64,000 nt of DNA, taken from the NCBI GenBank assembly GCA_023419535.1, contig JAEZXX010000023.1, positions 62,001 to 126,000 of the forward strand, in the 5' to 3' direction. The DNA is from Pseudomonadota bacterium (GTDB lineage: Bacteria; Pseudomonadota; Alphaproteobacteria; Rhizobiales; Rhizobiaceae). Under the pieces are notes generated by a model, which searched no databases, had not been told where the DNA came from, and saw only the letters and a program-made list of their open reading frames with translations. Positions 52,987 to 60,891 of this stretch are shown here, piece by piece (the first letter of the stretch is position 1; every line of letters starts with the position of its first letter). The position numbers and the translations under genes were made by a program.

Positions 52987-53265
52987 ATGTCCACCAGCCG
53001 CACCGTCGTTCGAACGGACCATGCCAGCCGCTACCTCCAGCAGCTCTGCAAGCACTGGGCGCACAAATTCGAGACGGAGTTCACGCCCGAGACGGTACGG
53101 ATCGATCTGCCATTGGGCGAAACCGTGCTCGCGGCAGATGCAGAAGCCCTCACGATCGAGGTCGCAGTTCGGAACGCGGACGATCTCGAACGGATGAAAG
53201 ACGTCGTCCAAAGCCATCTGGAGCGCTTCGCCTTCAGGGAGACGTTGCATTTCGACTGGCGCTAG
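52987..53265 (+). CDS. DUF2218 domain-containing protein
   Basis: A 92-residue cytoplasmic protein matching the DUF2218 family: VRTDHASRYLQQLCKHWAHK at the N terminus and a C-terminal LERFAFRETLHFDWR. It is rich in histidine with one cysteine (C22), which may bind a metal, though no activity is established for the family. DUF2218 genes are often found next to siderophore uptake genes. Here it lies between the divergent binding-protein gene and the TonB receptor. ATG 52987 is the family-consistent start. Confidence 0.8.
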   Translation: MSTSRTVVRTDHASRYLQQLCKHWAHKFETEFTPETVRIDLPLGETVLAADAEALTIEVAVRNADDLERMKDVVQSHLERFAFRETLHFDWR

Positions 53266-53299
53266 ACGGAAATCCGATTCTGACCAAGAACGCACGACC

Positions 53300-53328
53300 T
53301 ACTTTAGAACTGTAGTATTTCTAAAGTA
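53300..53328. promoter_or_regulatory. perfect 10-9-10 palindrome with Irr-box-like half sites
   Basis: TACTTTAGAA (53300-53309) and TTCTAAAGTA (53319-53328) are exact inverted repeats around a 9-base spacer, 74 bp upstream of the receptor start. The TTTAGAA/TTCTAAA halves equal those of the rhizobial Irr iron control element, which normally has a 3-base spacer. Position before a siderophore receptor gene supports iron control. RirA, Fur or another regulator are alternatives. Confidence 0.6.
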
Positions 53329-53402
53329 AATAGGCGTTGCAATCGATTTCCTTTGGCCCTATCGGCACGAATACTGATTTGTGTCGAAAATGGGTCTTGG
53401 GT

Positions 53403-55649
53403 ATGTCGAAGTCCGGTTGGCAGTCTCTACTTCGTTCCGCGAGCGGCATTGCTCTCGGTGTCTGTGTCGCCGCGCTTTCGGCCCAGTCGACATGGGCGCA
53501 GCAGGCCGCCCCCTCTTCCATCCTTCTCGACGAAGTGGTCGTCCAAGGCGCCGGGGCACCCGCAACCGGTATCGTCGGGCAGCCGCCGGCGCCCTTCGCC
53601 GGCGGCCAGGTGGGCTCGGGCGCGCGCCTCGGCGTCCTCGGCAATCGCTCGATCCTGGAGACGCCCTTCAACCAGACGAGCTTCACCGATCAGCTGATCC
53701 GCGACCAGCAGGCACGCTCGCTGCAGGACATCGTGCTGAACGATCCCTCGGTGCGAAACGACGCGCCGCCCTATTCCGAGCGCGACAGCTTCTTCATCCG
53801 CGGCTTCTCGGTCACCAATCTCGACACGACCTTCGACGGGCTGCAGTACCTTGCCAACCCGCGCCGCTCCTTCCTGGAGGGCGTCGAGCGCGTCGAGATC
53901 CTCAAAGGTCCAAGCACCTTCGCCAATGGCGGCGTCGGCCGGGTCGGCGGCACGATCAATCTCGTCCCCAAGCGCGCGGACGACGATCCGCTGACGCGCC
54001 TGACGACCACCTACATCAGCGAGTCCGTCCTCTGGCCGCATCTCGACATCGGCCGCCGCTTCGGCCCGGGCGGCGAGTTCGGCGTGCGCGGCAATATCTC
54101 CTACCGCGCCGGCGACACCGAGCTCGACCGCAACGACATCGAGGTCGGCGTCGGGACCCTCGGCCTCGACTATCGCGGCGAGCGCCTGCGGGCCACGCTC
54201 GACGTGAACTATTCCGACCAGAAGATCGACGCCCCGACCTCGCTGTTCAACGCGGCCGCCCCCGGCGTCGCGATCCCGAGCGCGCCGGACGGCAGCGTCA
54301 ACACATCGAACGCCTTCGAGTTCATCGATTCCGAGCACCGGATGATCGCGGGGCGCGTCGAATACGACATCCTCGACAACACGACGCTCTATGCCGCCGC
54401 GGGCGTCAGCCGCTATCGCGAGGACTTCCTGACGACCTCCTACACGATCGGCGCGCCCGCTCTCGGGGCGCGGAGCGAAGGCGACGCGCTGGCCCAGTTC
54501 GGCTTCAACCCGCAGGAGATCCGCGGCCGATCCGGCGAAGTCGGCGTTCGGTCGCAATTCGACACCGGTCCGGTGGGCCATCAGTTGAACGTCGTCGCCT
54601 CGAGCTCCGAGAACAAGAACAACCGCGGCCGCTTCAACCCGGCGACGCTCGGCTTCCCGAGCTACCGCACCAACATCTACAACCCGGCCTTCGTGCCGGA
54701 GGGCACGATCAGCCTCGCCGGCCTGCCGCGCTCCAACGAACTCATCCCGTTCGCCGACCTCCTGACCAACAGCGTCGCCGTGTCCGACACCCTCTCTTTC
54801 ATCGAGGACCGGGTGCAGCTCACCGTGGGCGGTCGCTTCCAGGAGATGCGCTCACGCGGGTTCAACACGCGGCCCGGCAATCCGCGCGCACCCGTGGGCG
54901 AGCGAAACTTCTTCTACGAGGAAAGCGAGTTCACCCCGGCCTTCGCCGCGGTCGTGCGGGCCACCGAGAACCTCTCCTTCTACGCCAACTACGTAGAGTC
55001 GCTGACCGAAGGACCCATCGCGCCGGCGACGGCACTCAATTCCGGCGAGGTCTTCGCGCCCTTCGTGAACGAGCAGAAGGAGATCGGCGTCAAGTACGAT
55101 TTCGGCGGCTTCGCGGTCACGACGTCGCTCTTCGAGATCACCCAGCAGAGCGGGTTCACCGATCCGGCGACGCGCGTCTTCGGGGTCGACGGGCTGCAGC
55201 GCAATCGGGGCCTGGAGCTGAACGCCTTCGGCGAAGTGGTCGACGGCCTGCGTCTCCTCGGCGGCGTGACCGTCCTCGATGCGGAGCTGGCGCAGACGGC
55301 GGGCGGCCGCTTCGAGGGGAACGAGGTGCCCGGCGTCGCCGAAGTCACCGCGACGCTCTACGCCGAGTACGACACGCCCTGGATCGCCGAGGGCCTGACG
55401 CTGAACGGTCGCGTGATCGCGAGCGGCAGCACCTTCTACGACCAGGCGAACACGCAGGAGGTCGATGGCTGGACGCGTCTGGACCTTGGCCTGCGCTACG
55501 CCTTCACCGGCGCTTTCGAGAAGCCCGTGGAGATCCGCGCGAATGTGGAGAACGTCCTGAACGAGAGCTATTGGGCCTCGTCCGCTCGCGGCTTCCTGGC
55601 AGCGGGCGCGCCGCGCACCTTCACGGTCGCCGCCTCCTTCGACTTCTGA
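53403..55649 (+). CDS. TonB-dependent siderophore receptor
   Basis: A 748-residue outer-membrane receptor. A signal peptide (about 1-33, ending TWAQ) precedes a TonB box DEVVV (43-47). The plug domain (about 90-215) shows the pattern SFFIRGFSVTNLDTTFDGL and VERVEILKGPSTFANGG, and a beta-barrel follows, ending in the terminal aromatic strand TVAASFDF. These features match siderophore receptors of the FhuA/FiuA type. It works with the leftward ABC genes. ATG 53403 is chosen for the signal peptide; its ribosome site is weak. Confidence 0.92.
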   Translation: MSKSGWQSLLRSASGIALGVCVAALSAQSTWAQQAAPSSILLDEVVVQGAGAPATGIVGQPPAPFAGGQVGSGARLGVLGNRSILETPFNQTSFTDQLIRDQQARSLQDIVLNDPSVRNDAPPYSERDSFFIRGFSVTNLDTTFDGLQYLANPRRSFLEGVERVEILKGPSTFANGGVGRVGGTINLVPKRADDDPLTRLTTTYISESVLWPHLDIGRRFGPGGEFGVRGNISYRAGDTELDRNDIEVGVGTLGLDYRGERLRATLDVNYSDQKIDAPTSLFNAAAPGVAIPSAPDGSVNTSNAFEFIDSEHRMIAGRVEYDILDNTTLYAAAGVSRYREDFLTTSYTIGAPALGARSEGDALAQFGFNPQEIRGRSGEVGVRSQFDTGPVGHQLNVVASSSENKNNRGRFNPATLGFPSYRTNIYNPAFVPEGTISLAGLPRSNELIPFADLLTNSVAVSDTLSFIEDRVQLTVGGRFQEMRSRGFNTRPGNPRAPVGERNFFYEESEFTPAFAAVVRATENLSFYANYVESLTEGPIAPATALNSGEVFAPFVNEQKEIGVKYDFGGFAVTTSLFEITQQSGFTDPATRVFGVDGLQRNRGLELNAFGEVVDGLRLLGGVTVLDAELAQTAGGRFEGNEVPGVAEVTATLYAEYDTPWIAEGLTLNGRVIASGSTFYDQANTQEVDGWTRLDLGLRYAFTGAFEKPVEIRANVENVLNESYWASSARGFLAAGAPRTFTVAASFDF

Positions 55650-55961
55650 CGTCGATCGCGGCTCATACGGGTCCACATGGATCCTTGCAGCGGCCCCGTT
55701 GCTGCAAGGATCCCCCGCCCCTTTCCGCCGATCGCCAAACGAACTCGGCTGACGACGCGGCACACCCGGGATGGTGCCCTCGTCCCCGCGTCGCGGCCTC
55801 GCCGCCCTTCGGGGAGCGCCGGCCCCGCATGTCGGCGCACGCGAAGCGGACTTTCCATCCGCCGCGCGCGGCGGCCCGACGCCATAAGACTGCGTTAAGA
55901 TTGCCGGGAGAAAGGGCCGCACGCTCTGGCTCCCCGCGGGCGTTGCAGAAGGTCTCGCCCG
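55650..55961. other. 312-bp intergenic region after the receptor gene
   Basis: Besides the hairpin at 55679-55713 this gap contains a GC-rich stretch and then a somewhat A+T-richer patch near 55880-55915 (around AAGACTGCGTTAAGATTG) that could hold the promoter of the next gene. No coding sequence or RNA gene is evident. Confidence 0.4.
55679..55713 (+). terminator. strong hairpin downstream of the TonB receptor gene
   Basis: A perfect 13-bp stem (GGATCCTTGCAGC, 55679-55691, with its complement 55701-55713) encloses a 9-base loop, 30 bp after the receptor stop. There is no T tract, so termination could be Rho-assisted, or the stem may protect the 3' end. Confidence 0.6.
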
Positions 55962-56816
55962 TTGATCGGAACCGTCGTTCTCCTCCCCTTCGCTCTCGGT
56001 GTCGCCGGAGCGGTGGTCCGGCATCTGACGGCGCATCGCGCGACGGCGCTGGCGGCCGCGCTCGTCGTCGCGTCCGCGCTCGTGCTCTTCGTCGTCCTCG
56101 AGGGCCTCCCGGGTTTTCCGCCGACGCGGGCTCTTCACCGGTTTCCCTACGCCTTCGCGCTCGTCGGGGCCCTCGTCGCGGCCGTTTCGCTGCGGCGGAC
56201 CGCGCCGCCGGCGTGGGGGGCCGGGGTCGCCACCGCCCTCGCCTCGGGCCTCGCGGTCTGGTGGATCGGCTCGACGATCCTCTCCAACAACGCGGTAAAG
56301 GCCGTCGCGGTCGGGCTGGCGATCCTGATCGCTTCGCTCGCCGCCGCCCATGCCGTCGCCAGGCATCGCGCCGCCCCCGTGCGTGCCACGACGGACGGCG
56401 CTCTCCAGACGGCGCTGGCCGTCTCCCTCGCGGCGGCCTACCTGTCCATCGACGGCGGCTACATCGGCATGACGCTGTTCAACGGCGCGCTGGCAACCTT
56501 CACCGGCGGCCACCTCCTCGTCGCCTATGTCCGCTTCCTGCGCGGCGACGACGCGGCCTTCGCGCCGCCCGCGCCCATCGCCCTCGCCCATCTCTGGGCC
56601 GCGCTCTCCGGGCTCCTTGCCGTTCTCGTGCTCGCGCCGGCCCCGTCCGTGGCGGCCGCGGTCCTGGCGTCCCTCTCGTTCGCCGCCCTCGCCGTCGCGT
56701 CGTCCGCTTCGTTTTCGGGGCTGTCGCGCGCCCTGCGTCCGATCGCCAAGGGAGGCGTGCTCGGCCTGCCGGCGCTGGCCTCCATGGCGCTCCTCTTCCT
56801 GTTCCCGGGCGCCTGA
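55962..56816 (+). CDS. hypothetical polytopic membrane protein
   Basis: A 284-residue protein that is mostly hydrophobic, with eight or nine predicted membrane helices and short loops. I do not recognise the family. Conserved-looking polar positions inside the membrane core include H21/H25 near the N terminus, and DGGYIGMTLFNGALATFTGGH mid-protein. The start is a TTG at 55962. It precedes the yceI gene by 37 bp and follows the receptor, so it might belong to iron or quinone-related membrane functions, but that is only proximity. Low GC skew differences from neighbours were not seen. Confidence 0.6.
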   Translation: MIGTVVLLPFALGVAGAVVRHLTAHRATALAAALVVASALVLFVVLEGLPGFPPTRALHRFPYAFALVGALVAAVSLRRTAPPAWGAGVATALASGLAVWWIGSTILSNNAVKAVAVGLAILIASLAAAHAVARHRAAPVRATTDGALQTALAVSLAAAYLSIDGGYIGMTLFNGALATFTGGHLLVAYVRFLRGDDAAFAPPAPIALAHLWAALSGLLAVLVLAPAPSVAAAVLASLSFAALAVASSASFSGLSRALRPIAKGGVLGLPALASMALLFLFPGA

Positions 56817-56853
56817 ACCCGTTCCCACCCGTCTCAAGCAAAAGGAGATCACC

Positions 56854-57438
56854 TTGAGGACCATCATCGCCATCGCCGCCGCCGCGGCAGCCGTGTCGCT
56901 TCTTCCGATCCAGGCGAGCGCGCAGGACGCCTACGCCGTGGATGCCGACCACGCCTGGGTGACGTTCAAGACCAACCATGCCGGCTGGGCCGACGCCCAC
57001 GGCCTGTTCCGGACGGTGTCCGGCGAGATCCAGTTCGACCGCGAGAACGTCGCCAACAGCTCGATCGAGCTGCGGATCGAGGCGGCGAGCATCGACACGA
57101 ACAACGAGCGGCGCGACACGCATCTGCGCAGTCCCGACTTCTTCAACGTCGAGGAGTTCCCGGAGATCACCTTCGAGAGCACCACGATCGAGCAAACCGG
57201 CGAGCGGACGGCGAACGTGACCGGCGATCTCACCCTGCTCGGCACGACGGAGCCGGTGACGCTCGCCGTGACGTGGAACGAGGAGTCGCCCCTGCCTTGG
57301 GACGCCAACACCATCAAGACCGGCTTCTCGGCCACGGGAAGCTTCAGCGGTCTCGATTTCGGCATGACGAGCCTGACGCAGTACGGCCTCGGCCCCGACG
57401 TCGAGCTCGACATCGACATCGAGGCGGTCCGCCAGTAG
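56854..57438 (+). CDS. yceI: YceI-family periplasmic protein
   Basis: A 194-residue secreted lipocalin-like protein. A Sec signal (about 1-23, ending QASA-QD) precedes the YceI domain: VDADHAWVTFKTNHAGWADAHG, DTNNERRDTHLRSPDFFNVEEFPEITF and a C-terminal FSGLDFGMTS. YceI proteins bind polyprenoid lipids such as quinone precursors. The TTG start at 56854 is well supported by AAGGAG (56842-56847). It is probably co-transcribed with the membrane protein gene upstream. Confidence 0.88.
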   Translation: MRTIIAIAAAAAAVSLLPIQASAQDAYAVDADHAWVTFKTNHAGWADAHGLFRTVSGEIQFDRENVANSSIELRIEAASIDTNNERRDTHLRSPDFFNVEEFPEITFESTTIEQTGERTANVTGDLTLLGTTEPVTLAVTWNEESPLPWDANTIKTGFSATGSFSGLDFGMTSLTQYGLGPDVELDIDIEAVRQ

Positions 57439-57487
57439 GCGCGGTCCGCCCGCGATCGTCCGACGTCCGGACCGTGCTCCCCCCTGC

Positions 57488-57515
57488 CCCCGCCTGCGCT
57501 CCGGCGCGGGCGGGG
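57488..57515 (+). terminator. GC-rich hairpin after yceI
   Basis: CCCCGCCTGCGC (57488-57499) pairs with GCGCGGGCGGGG (57504-57515) in a 12-bp stem with one G-T wobble and a TCCG loop, 50 bp after the yceI stop. No T tract follows. It probably separates yceI from the two-component genes. Confidence 0.5.
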
Positions 57516-57603
57516 AGCATGCCGTCGTCTAAGCTTGCCCCCGCGCGAGGCGCTTGACGCGGCGCTCGTGCAGGATCAGTCCATTTCCAAACGGGAAGAT
57601 GCG

Positions 57604-58269
57604 ATGCGCGTGCTGGTGGTGGAGGACGACGAGATCCTGAAGGACGGTCTGTCCGTCGGCCTCGGTCTCGCCGGCTTCACCGTGGACGCGGTGGAGACCT
57701 GCGAGGACGCTGACAGCGCGATCCGTGCCAACGACTACGATGCGCTCATTCTCGACCTGATGCTGCCGGACGGCTCCGGGCTCGACGTCCTCGGGCGGAT
57801 GCGGATGGCGGGCTGCACGACGCCGGTCCTGCTCCTCACCGCGCGCGACGGCGTGCGCGACCGCATCGCGGGGCTCGACGGCGGTGCCGACGACTATCTC
57901 GGCAAGCCCTTCGACCTCGGTGAGGTGGGCGCGCGCCTGCGGGCGCTCACCCGTCGCCGCGCGGGCGAGGCGCGCGGAGTCGTCGAGCGCTGCGGACTAC
58001 GGCTCGATCCCGCTACCCTGTCGGTCGAGAAGAACGGCGAACCGGTGCGCCTGTCACGGCGCGAATTCGTCGTCCTCCACGCCCTGATGCTTCAGCCCGG
58101 CGCGGTCCTGTCGCGGAGCCGGCTGGAGGACAAGCTGTACGGCTGGCAGGAGGAGGTCGAGAGCAACGCCGTCGAGGTCCACGTCCACAAGCTGCGGGCC
58201 AAGCTCGGCGCGCAGGTCGTGCGCACCGTCCGGGGCGTCGGTTACAGGTTCGGGGACGCCGCGCCGTGA
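57604..58269 (+). CDS. OmpR-family response regulator (QseB/PmrA-like)
   Basis: A 221-residue response regulator. The receiver domain has the acidic pair E7-D8-D9, phosphoacceptor D51 (LILDLMLPDGSG), T79 and K101 (LGKPFD). The C-terminal winged helix (about 130-218) ends in VRTVRGVGYRFG. It acts with the histidine kinase whose gene overlaps its stop by four bases. The ATG at 57604 matches the normal start of the receiver domain; upstream in-frame codons to 57535 are not family-like. Confidence 0.92.
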   Translation: MRVLVVEDDEILKDGLSVGLGLAGFTVDAVETCEDADSAIRANDYDALILDLMLPDGSGLDVLGRMRMAGCTTPVLLLTARDGVRDRIAGLDGGADDYLGKPFDLGEVGARLRALTRRRAGEARGVVERCGLRLDPATLSVEKNGEPVRLSRREFVVLHALMLQPGAVLSRSRLEDKLYGWQEEVESNAVEVHVHKLRAKLGAQVVRTVRGVGYRFGDAAP

Positions 58270-59678
58270 GCTCCATCAGCCTCCGGCTCTTCGCGGTCCT
58301 CACCCTGACCACCGGCCTCGTCTGGCTGATCGCCGCGCTCTGGATCGACGCCGGCTCGCGCGTTCAGCTGGAGGAGGTGCTGGATTCCCGCCTCGTGGAA
58401 GCGGCGCGGATGGTGGATTCGCTGATCGTGGAGCGGGACGGGCGCGAGCTCCTGTCGCAGGGGGACGCGCTGTCGGAGTTCATCGGGCCGCCGGAGGCCG
58501 CGGCGCCGCACTTCACCTGCCAGATCTGGTCGGCGACCGGCCAGCTCATCGGCCGCTCGGCAGGGGCGCCCGAGGCCCAGCTGTCCTCCCTCTCCTCCGG
58601 CTTCACCGACACGGTGATCGAAGGCCAGCGCTGGCGCGTCTTCGCCATCGAGAACGAAGCCGCCGGCATCCGCATCCTGATGGCCGACAATCTCGACATC
58701 CGCGACGCCCTCGCGAGCGGTCTGGTGACGGCCCTGCTCCTTCCGGGCCTCCTGATCATCGCGCCGCTCGCCGGCCTGATCTGGCTCTGCGTGCGGGGCG
58801 GACTTCGTCCGCTGCGCCGCCTTGCCGACGACCTCGAACGGCGCGGGGCGGGCGAGCTGTCTCCCGTCGACACGGCGGACGCGCCCTCCGAGCTGAAGCC
58901 CATGATGGTCTCGCTGAACGCCCTGTTCGGCCGCGTCGGGCGCCTGCGCGAGCGCGAGCGCACCTTCACCGCCTTCGCCGCGCACGAGCTGCGCACCCCG
59001 CTCGCCGGCCTCAAGGCGCAGGCCGAGATCGCGGTCGCCAGCCGGGACGAGGCCGTGCGCACGCAGGCGCTCGGCCACGTGGTGACCAGCGTCACACGGA
59101 TCGGCCGGCTTCTGCACCAGCTTCTCGACCTCGCGGAGGTCGAGGCGGACGATCAGGATCGCGGCGCGGCGACGCTCCGCCCCGATCCCCTCCTCCGGCG
59201 GCTTTGGCGCGAAGGCCGCCTCGCCGGCGACGGCCTGACGCTCGAGATCGACCGGAGGCTCGCCGCGGTCACGATCGCGGCTCGCGAAGGGCCCTTCGAG
59301 CTGGCCTTTCGCAACATCCTGGAGAACGCCGTCAGCCATTCGCCCGCGAACGGGATCGTTTCCTGCAGCTGGCGCGCGTCCGCGGACGGCGGCCGGATCG
59401 AGATCGTCGACCAGGGGCCCGGGGTCGCGGCCGAGGAGCTGCCGCGCCTGACCGAACGGTTCTTCCGCGGGCGCCGCAAGACGCGCATCGGCAGCGGTCT
59501 CGGCCTCTCCATCGCCGAGCTCTGCCTCGAACGGGCCGGCTGCCGGCTGTCCTTCGCGAACGCCGAGCCGAGCGGACTCGAAGTGTCCATCCACGTGCCG
59601 GCCTCCCTCCTGACCGCCCAGGCCGAGACGGTCGTCGACCACCCGGCACAGGCCCGCACGGCCGTCGCCGCTTATTGA
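58266..59678 (+). CDS. sensor histidine kinase (QseC-like)
   Basis: A 470-residue membrane kinase. Membrane helices lie at about 8-28 and 158-182, bracketing a periplasmic sensor of about 130 residues, and a HAMP segment follows. The HisKA box FAAHELRTPLAGL contains phosphoacceptor H240. The ATPase domain has NILENAVSHSP, DQGPGVA and GSGLGLSI. It phosphorylates the adjacent response regulator. The signal is unknown. GTG 58266 overlaps the regulator stop (GTGA). Confidence 0.92.
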   Translation: MSSISLRLFAVLTLTTGLVWLIAALWIDAGSRVQLEEVLDSRLVEAARMVDSLIVERDGRELLSQGDALSEFIGPPEAAAPHFTCQIWSATGQLIGRSAGAPEAQLSSLSSGFTDTVIEGQRWRVFAIENEAAGIRILMADNLDIRDALASGLVTALLLPGLLIIAPLAGLIWLCVRGGLRPLRRLADDLERRGAGELSPVDTADAPSELKPMMVSLNALFGRVGRLRERERTFTAFAAHELRTPLAGLKAQAEIAVASRDEAVRTQALGHVVTSVTRIGRLLHQLLDLAEVEADDQDRGAATLRPDPLLRRLWREGRLAGDGLTLEIDRRLAAVTIAAREGPFELAFRNILENAVSHSPANGIVSCSWRASADGGRIEIVDQGPGVAAEELPRLTERFFRGRRKTRIGSGLGLSIAELCLERAGCRLSFANAEPSGLEVSIHVPASLLTAQAETVVDHPAQARTAVAAY

Positions 59679-59788
59679 CGGGCGGAAACGCCGGCGGATG
59701 ACGGTACCTTTAGGACCTGCCTCAACACACCTGCGGTTCGAACGAGGTGCGATGGTCTTGGGCGACGTCGACAGATCGCCTCACGCTG

Positions 59789-60745
59789 CTATCCGGCGAA
59801 GTCGAGCAGCGCCGCGGCGAGTTCTTCGGGCTTTGCGAACATGGCCTCGTGCGACGTATCGAGGTCGTACACGCGTGTGGGATTGTCCGGAAACGCCGCG
59901 TCCATGTCCGCGATCTCGGCGTCCTGCTGCGCGAGTACGACGGTGAAGTCGCGCAGGCAGCGGATGTAGGCCCGGGGAATGCGGGCGAAGTCGGGCGCGA
60001 ACTCGGCCTCCTCGCCGTAGATGTTCGCGGGCGCGTCGGGCGTGAACAGATGCATGGCAGCGTCGAGGAGCCGATCGTCCACGTCCGCCGCGAGGGCGTC
60101 CTTCGCCTTCGCGCGGTACGCATCGTCTTTCGAGTGCGGATCCCAACGGAGCGCGCCGATGCGCCCGGCATCCCCGACGATGACGGATCCGATCTTCCCC
60201 TGCCCGGCCGCGGCGGGAAGGGTCGTATAGTATCCGCCGGTGCGGCCGGGCGTGGGCGCGACGGCGCTGACGTAGACGAGGCCGTCCGCGATGTCGGGGC
60301 TCCGGCCCGCGGCGAAGGTCACCGGCACGCCGCCCATCGAATGTCCGACCAGGATGACCCGCTCCGCGCCGGAGAGGCGGGCCTGCTCGGCGGCATCCAC
60401 GACGGCACCGGCGTAGTCGGCCGCCGTCAGGTCGCGGAGGTAGGACGGTTCGACTTCGAACGCCGCCCGGTCGCGCGCGCGATCCCGAAAGCTCGCTGGG
60501 ATCCGGGCGTCCAGCCCATGACCGGGAAGATCGATGGCGATGCTGGACGCGCCTCCCCTGCGCAGGTGCGGCTCCACCAGTCCCCAGCACCACGCACCGT
60601 GCCAGGACCCGTGAACGAGAACGAACGCCGTCCTCCGTCCGCGTCGCTCGTTCGTCCGAGCGGGGTCGGCGCCCGCGAGCGACGCGCTTGCCAGGCCGGG
60701 CAGTCCGATCTTGACGGCCTGTCGGCGATTGACGGTCCCTACCAT
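59789..60745 (-). CDS. alpha/beta hydrolase with a Tat-like signal
   Basis: A 318-residue alpha/beta hydrolase. The oxyanion motif is VLVHGSWHGAW, the nucleophile elbow GHSMGG places S136, and a C-terminal histidine H299 (DTSHEAMF) completes a likely triad. The N terminus has NRRQAVKIGLPGLASASLAG, a twin-arginine pattern, so export by Tat is likely. It resembles the salicylate/pheophorbide esterase-like group of small-molecule esterases. It is monocistronic; the kinase gene ends 110 bp away, converging. Confidence 0.8.
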   Translation of the reverse strand: MVGTVNRRQAVKIGLPGLASASLAGADPARTNERRGRRTAFVLVHGSWHGAWCWGLVEPHLRRGGASSIAIDLPGHGLDARIPASFRDRARDRAAFEVEPSYLRDLTAADYAGAVVDAAEQARLSGAERVILVGHSMGGVPVTFAAGRSPDIADGLVYVSAVAPTPGRTGGYYTTLPAAAGQGKIGSVIVGDAGRIGALRWDPHSKDDAYRAKAKDALAADVDDRLLDAAMHLFTPDAPANIYGEEAEFAPDFARIPRAYIRCLRDFTVVLAQQDAEIADMDAAFPDNPTRVYDLDTSHEAMFAKPEELAAALLDFAG

Positions 60746-60757
60746 GACATCCCCACG

Positions 60758-60890
60758 CTACGATCGGAATACGGGTTTAAGTGTCACCTTGAGCTCGCCC
60801 TGAATCTCAGAGATCGATGCGCCGATCGGCTGAAGAGCGCAGGATTCCACGGTCGTGATACGCTCGATGTCCCCGTGTTGGTCCGACGCG
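60758..60890 (-). pseudogene. possible gene remnant
   Basis: Read leftward, this stretch is open and ends at a TAG (60758) with a protein-like tail: ERITTVESCALQPIGASISE then IQGELKVTLKPVFRS. Its codon use is less GC-biased at third positions than the genes on either side. No start codon or upstream domain fits, because the frame runs into the next gene as its shadow. It may be the 3' end of a lost gene, or a chance frame. Confidence 0.2.
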
Positions 60891-60891
60891 T

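Noticed and set aside
54852..56873. Open frame of about 670 codons on the minus strand opposite the receptor end and the membrane protein gene
   Set aside because: It crosses the strong hairpin at 55679-55713 and three genes on the other strand; composition is antisense-like, rich in R, G and E.
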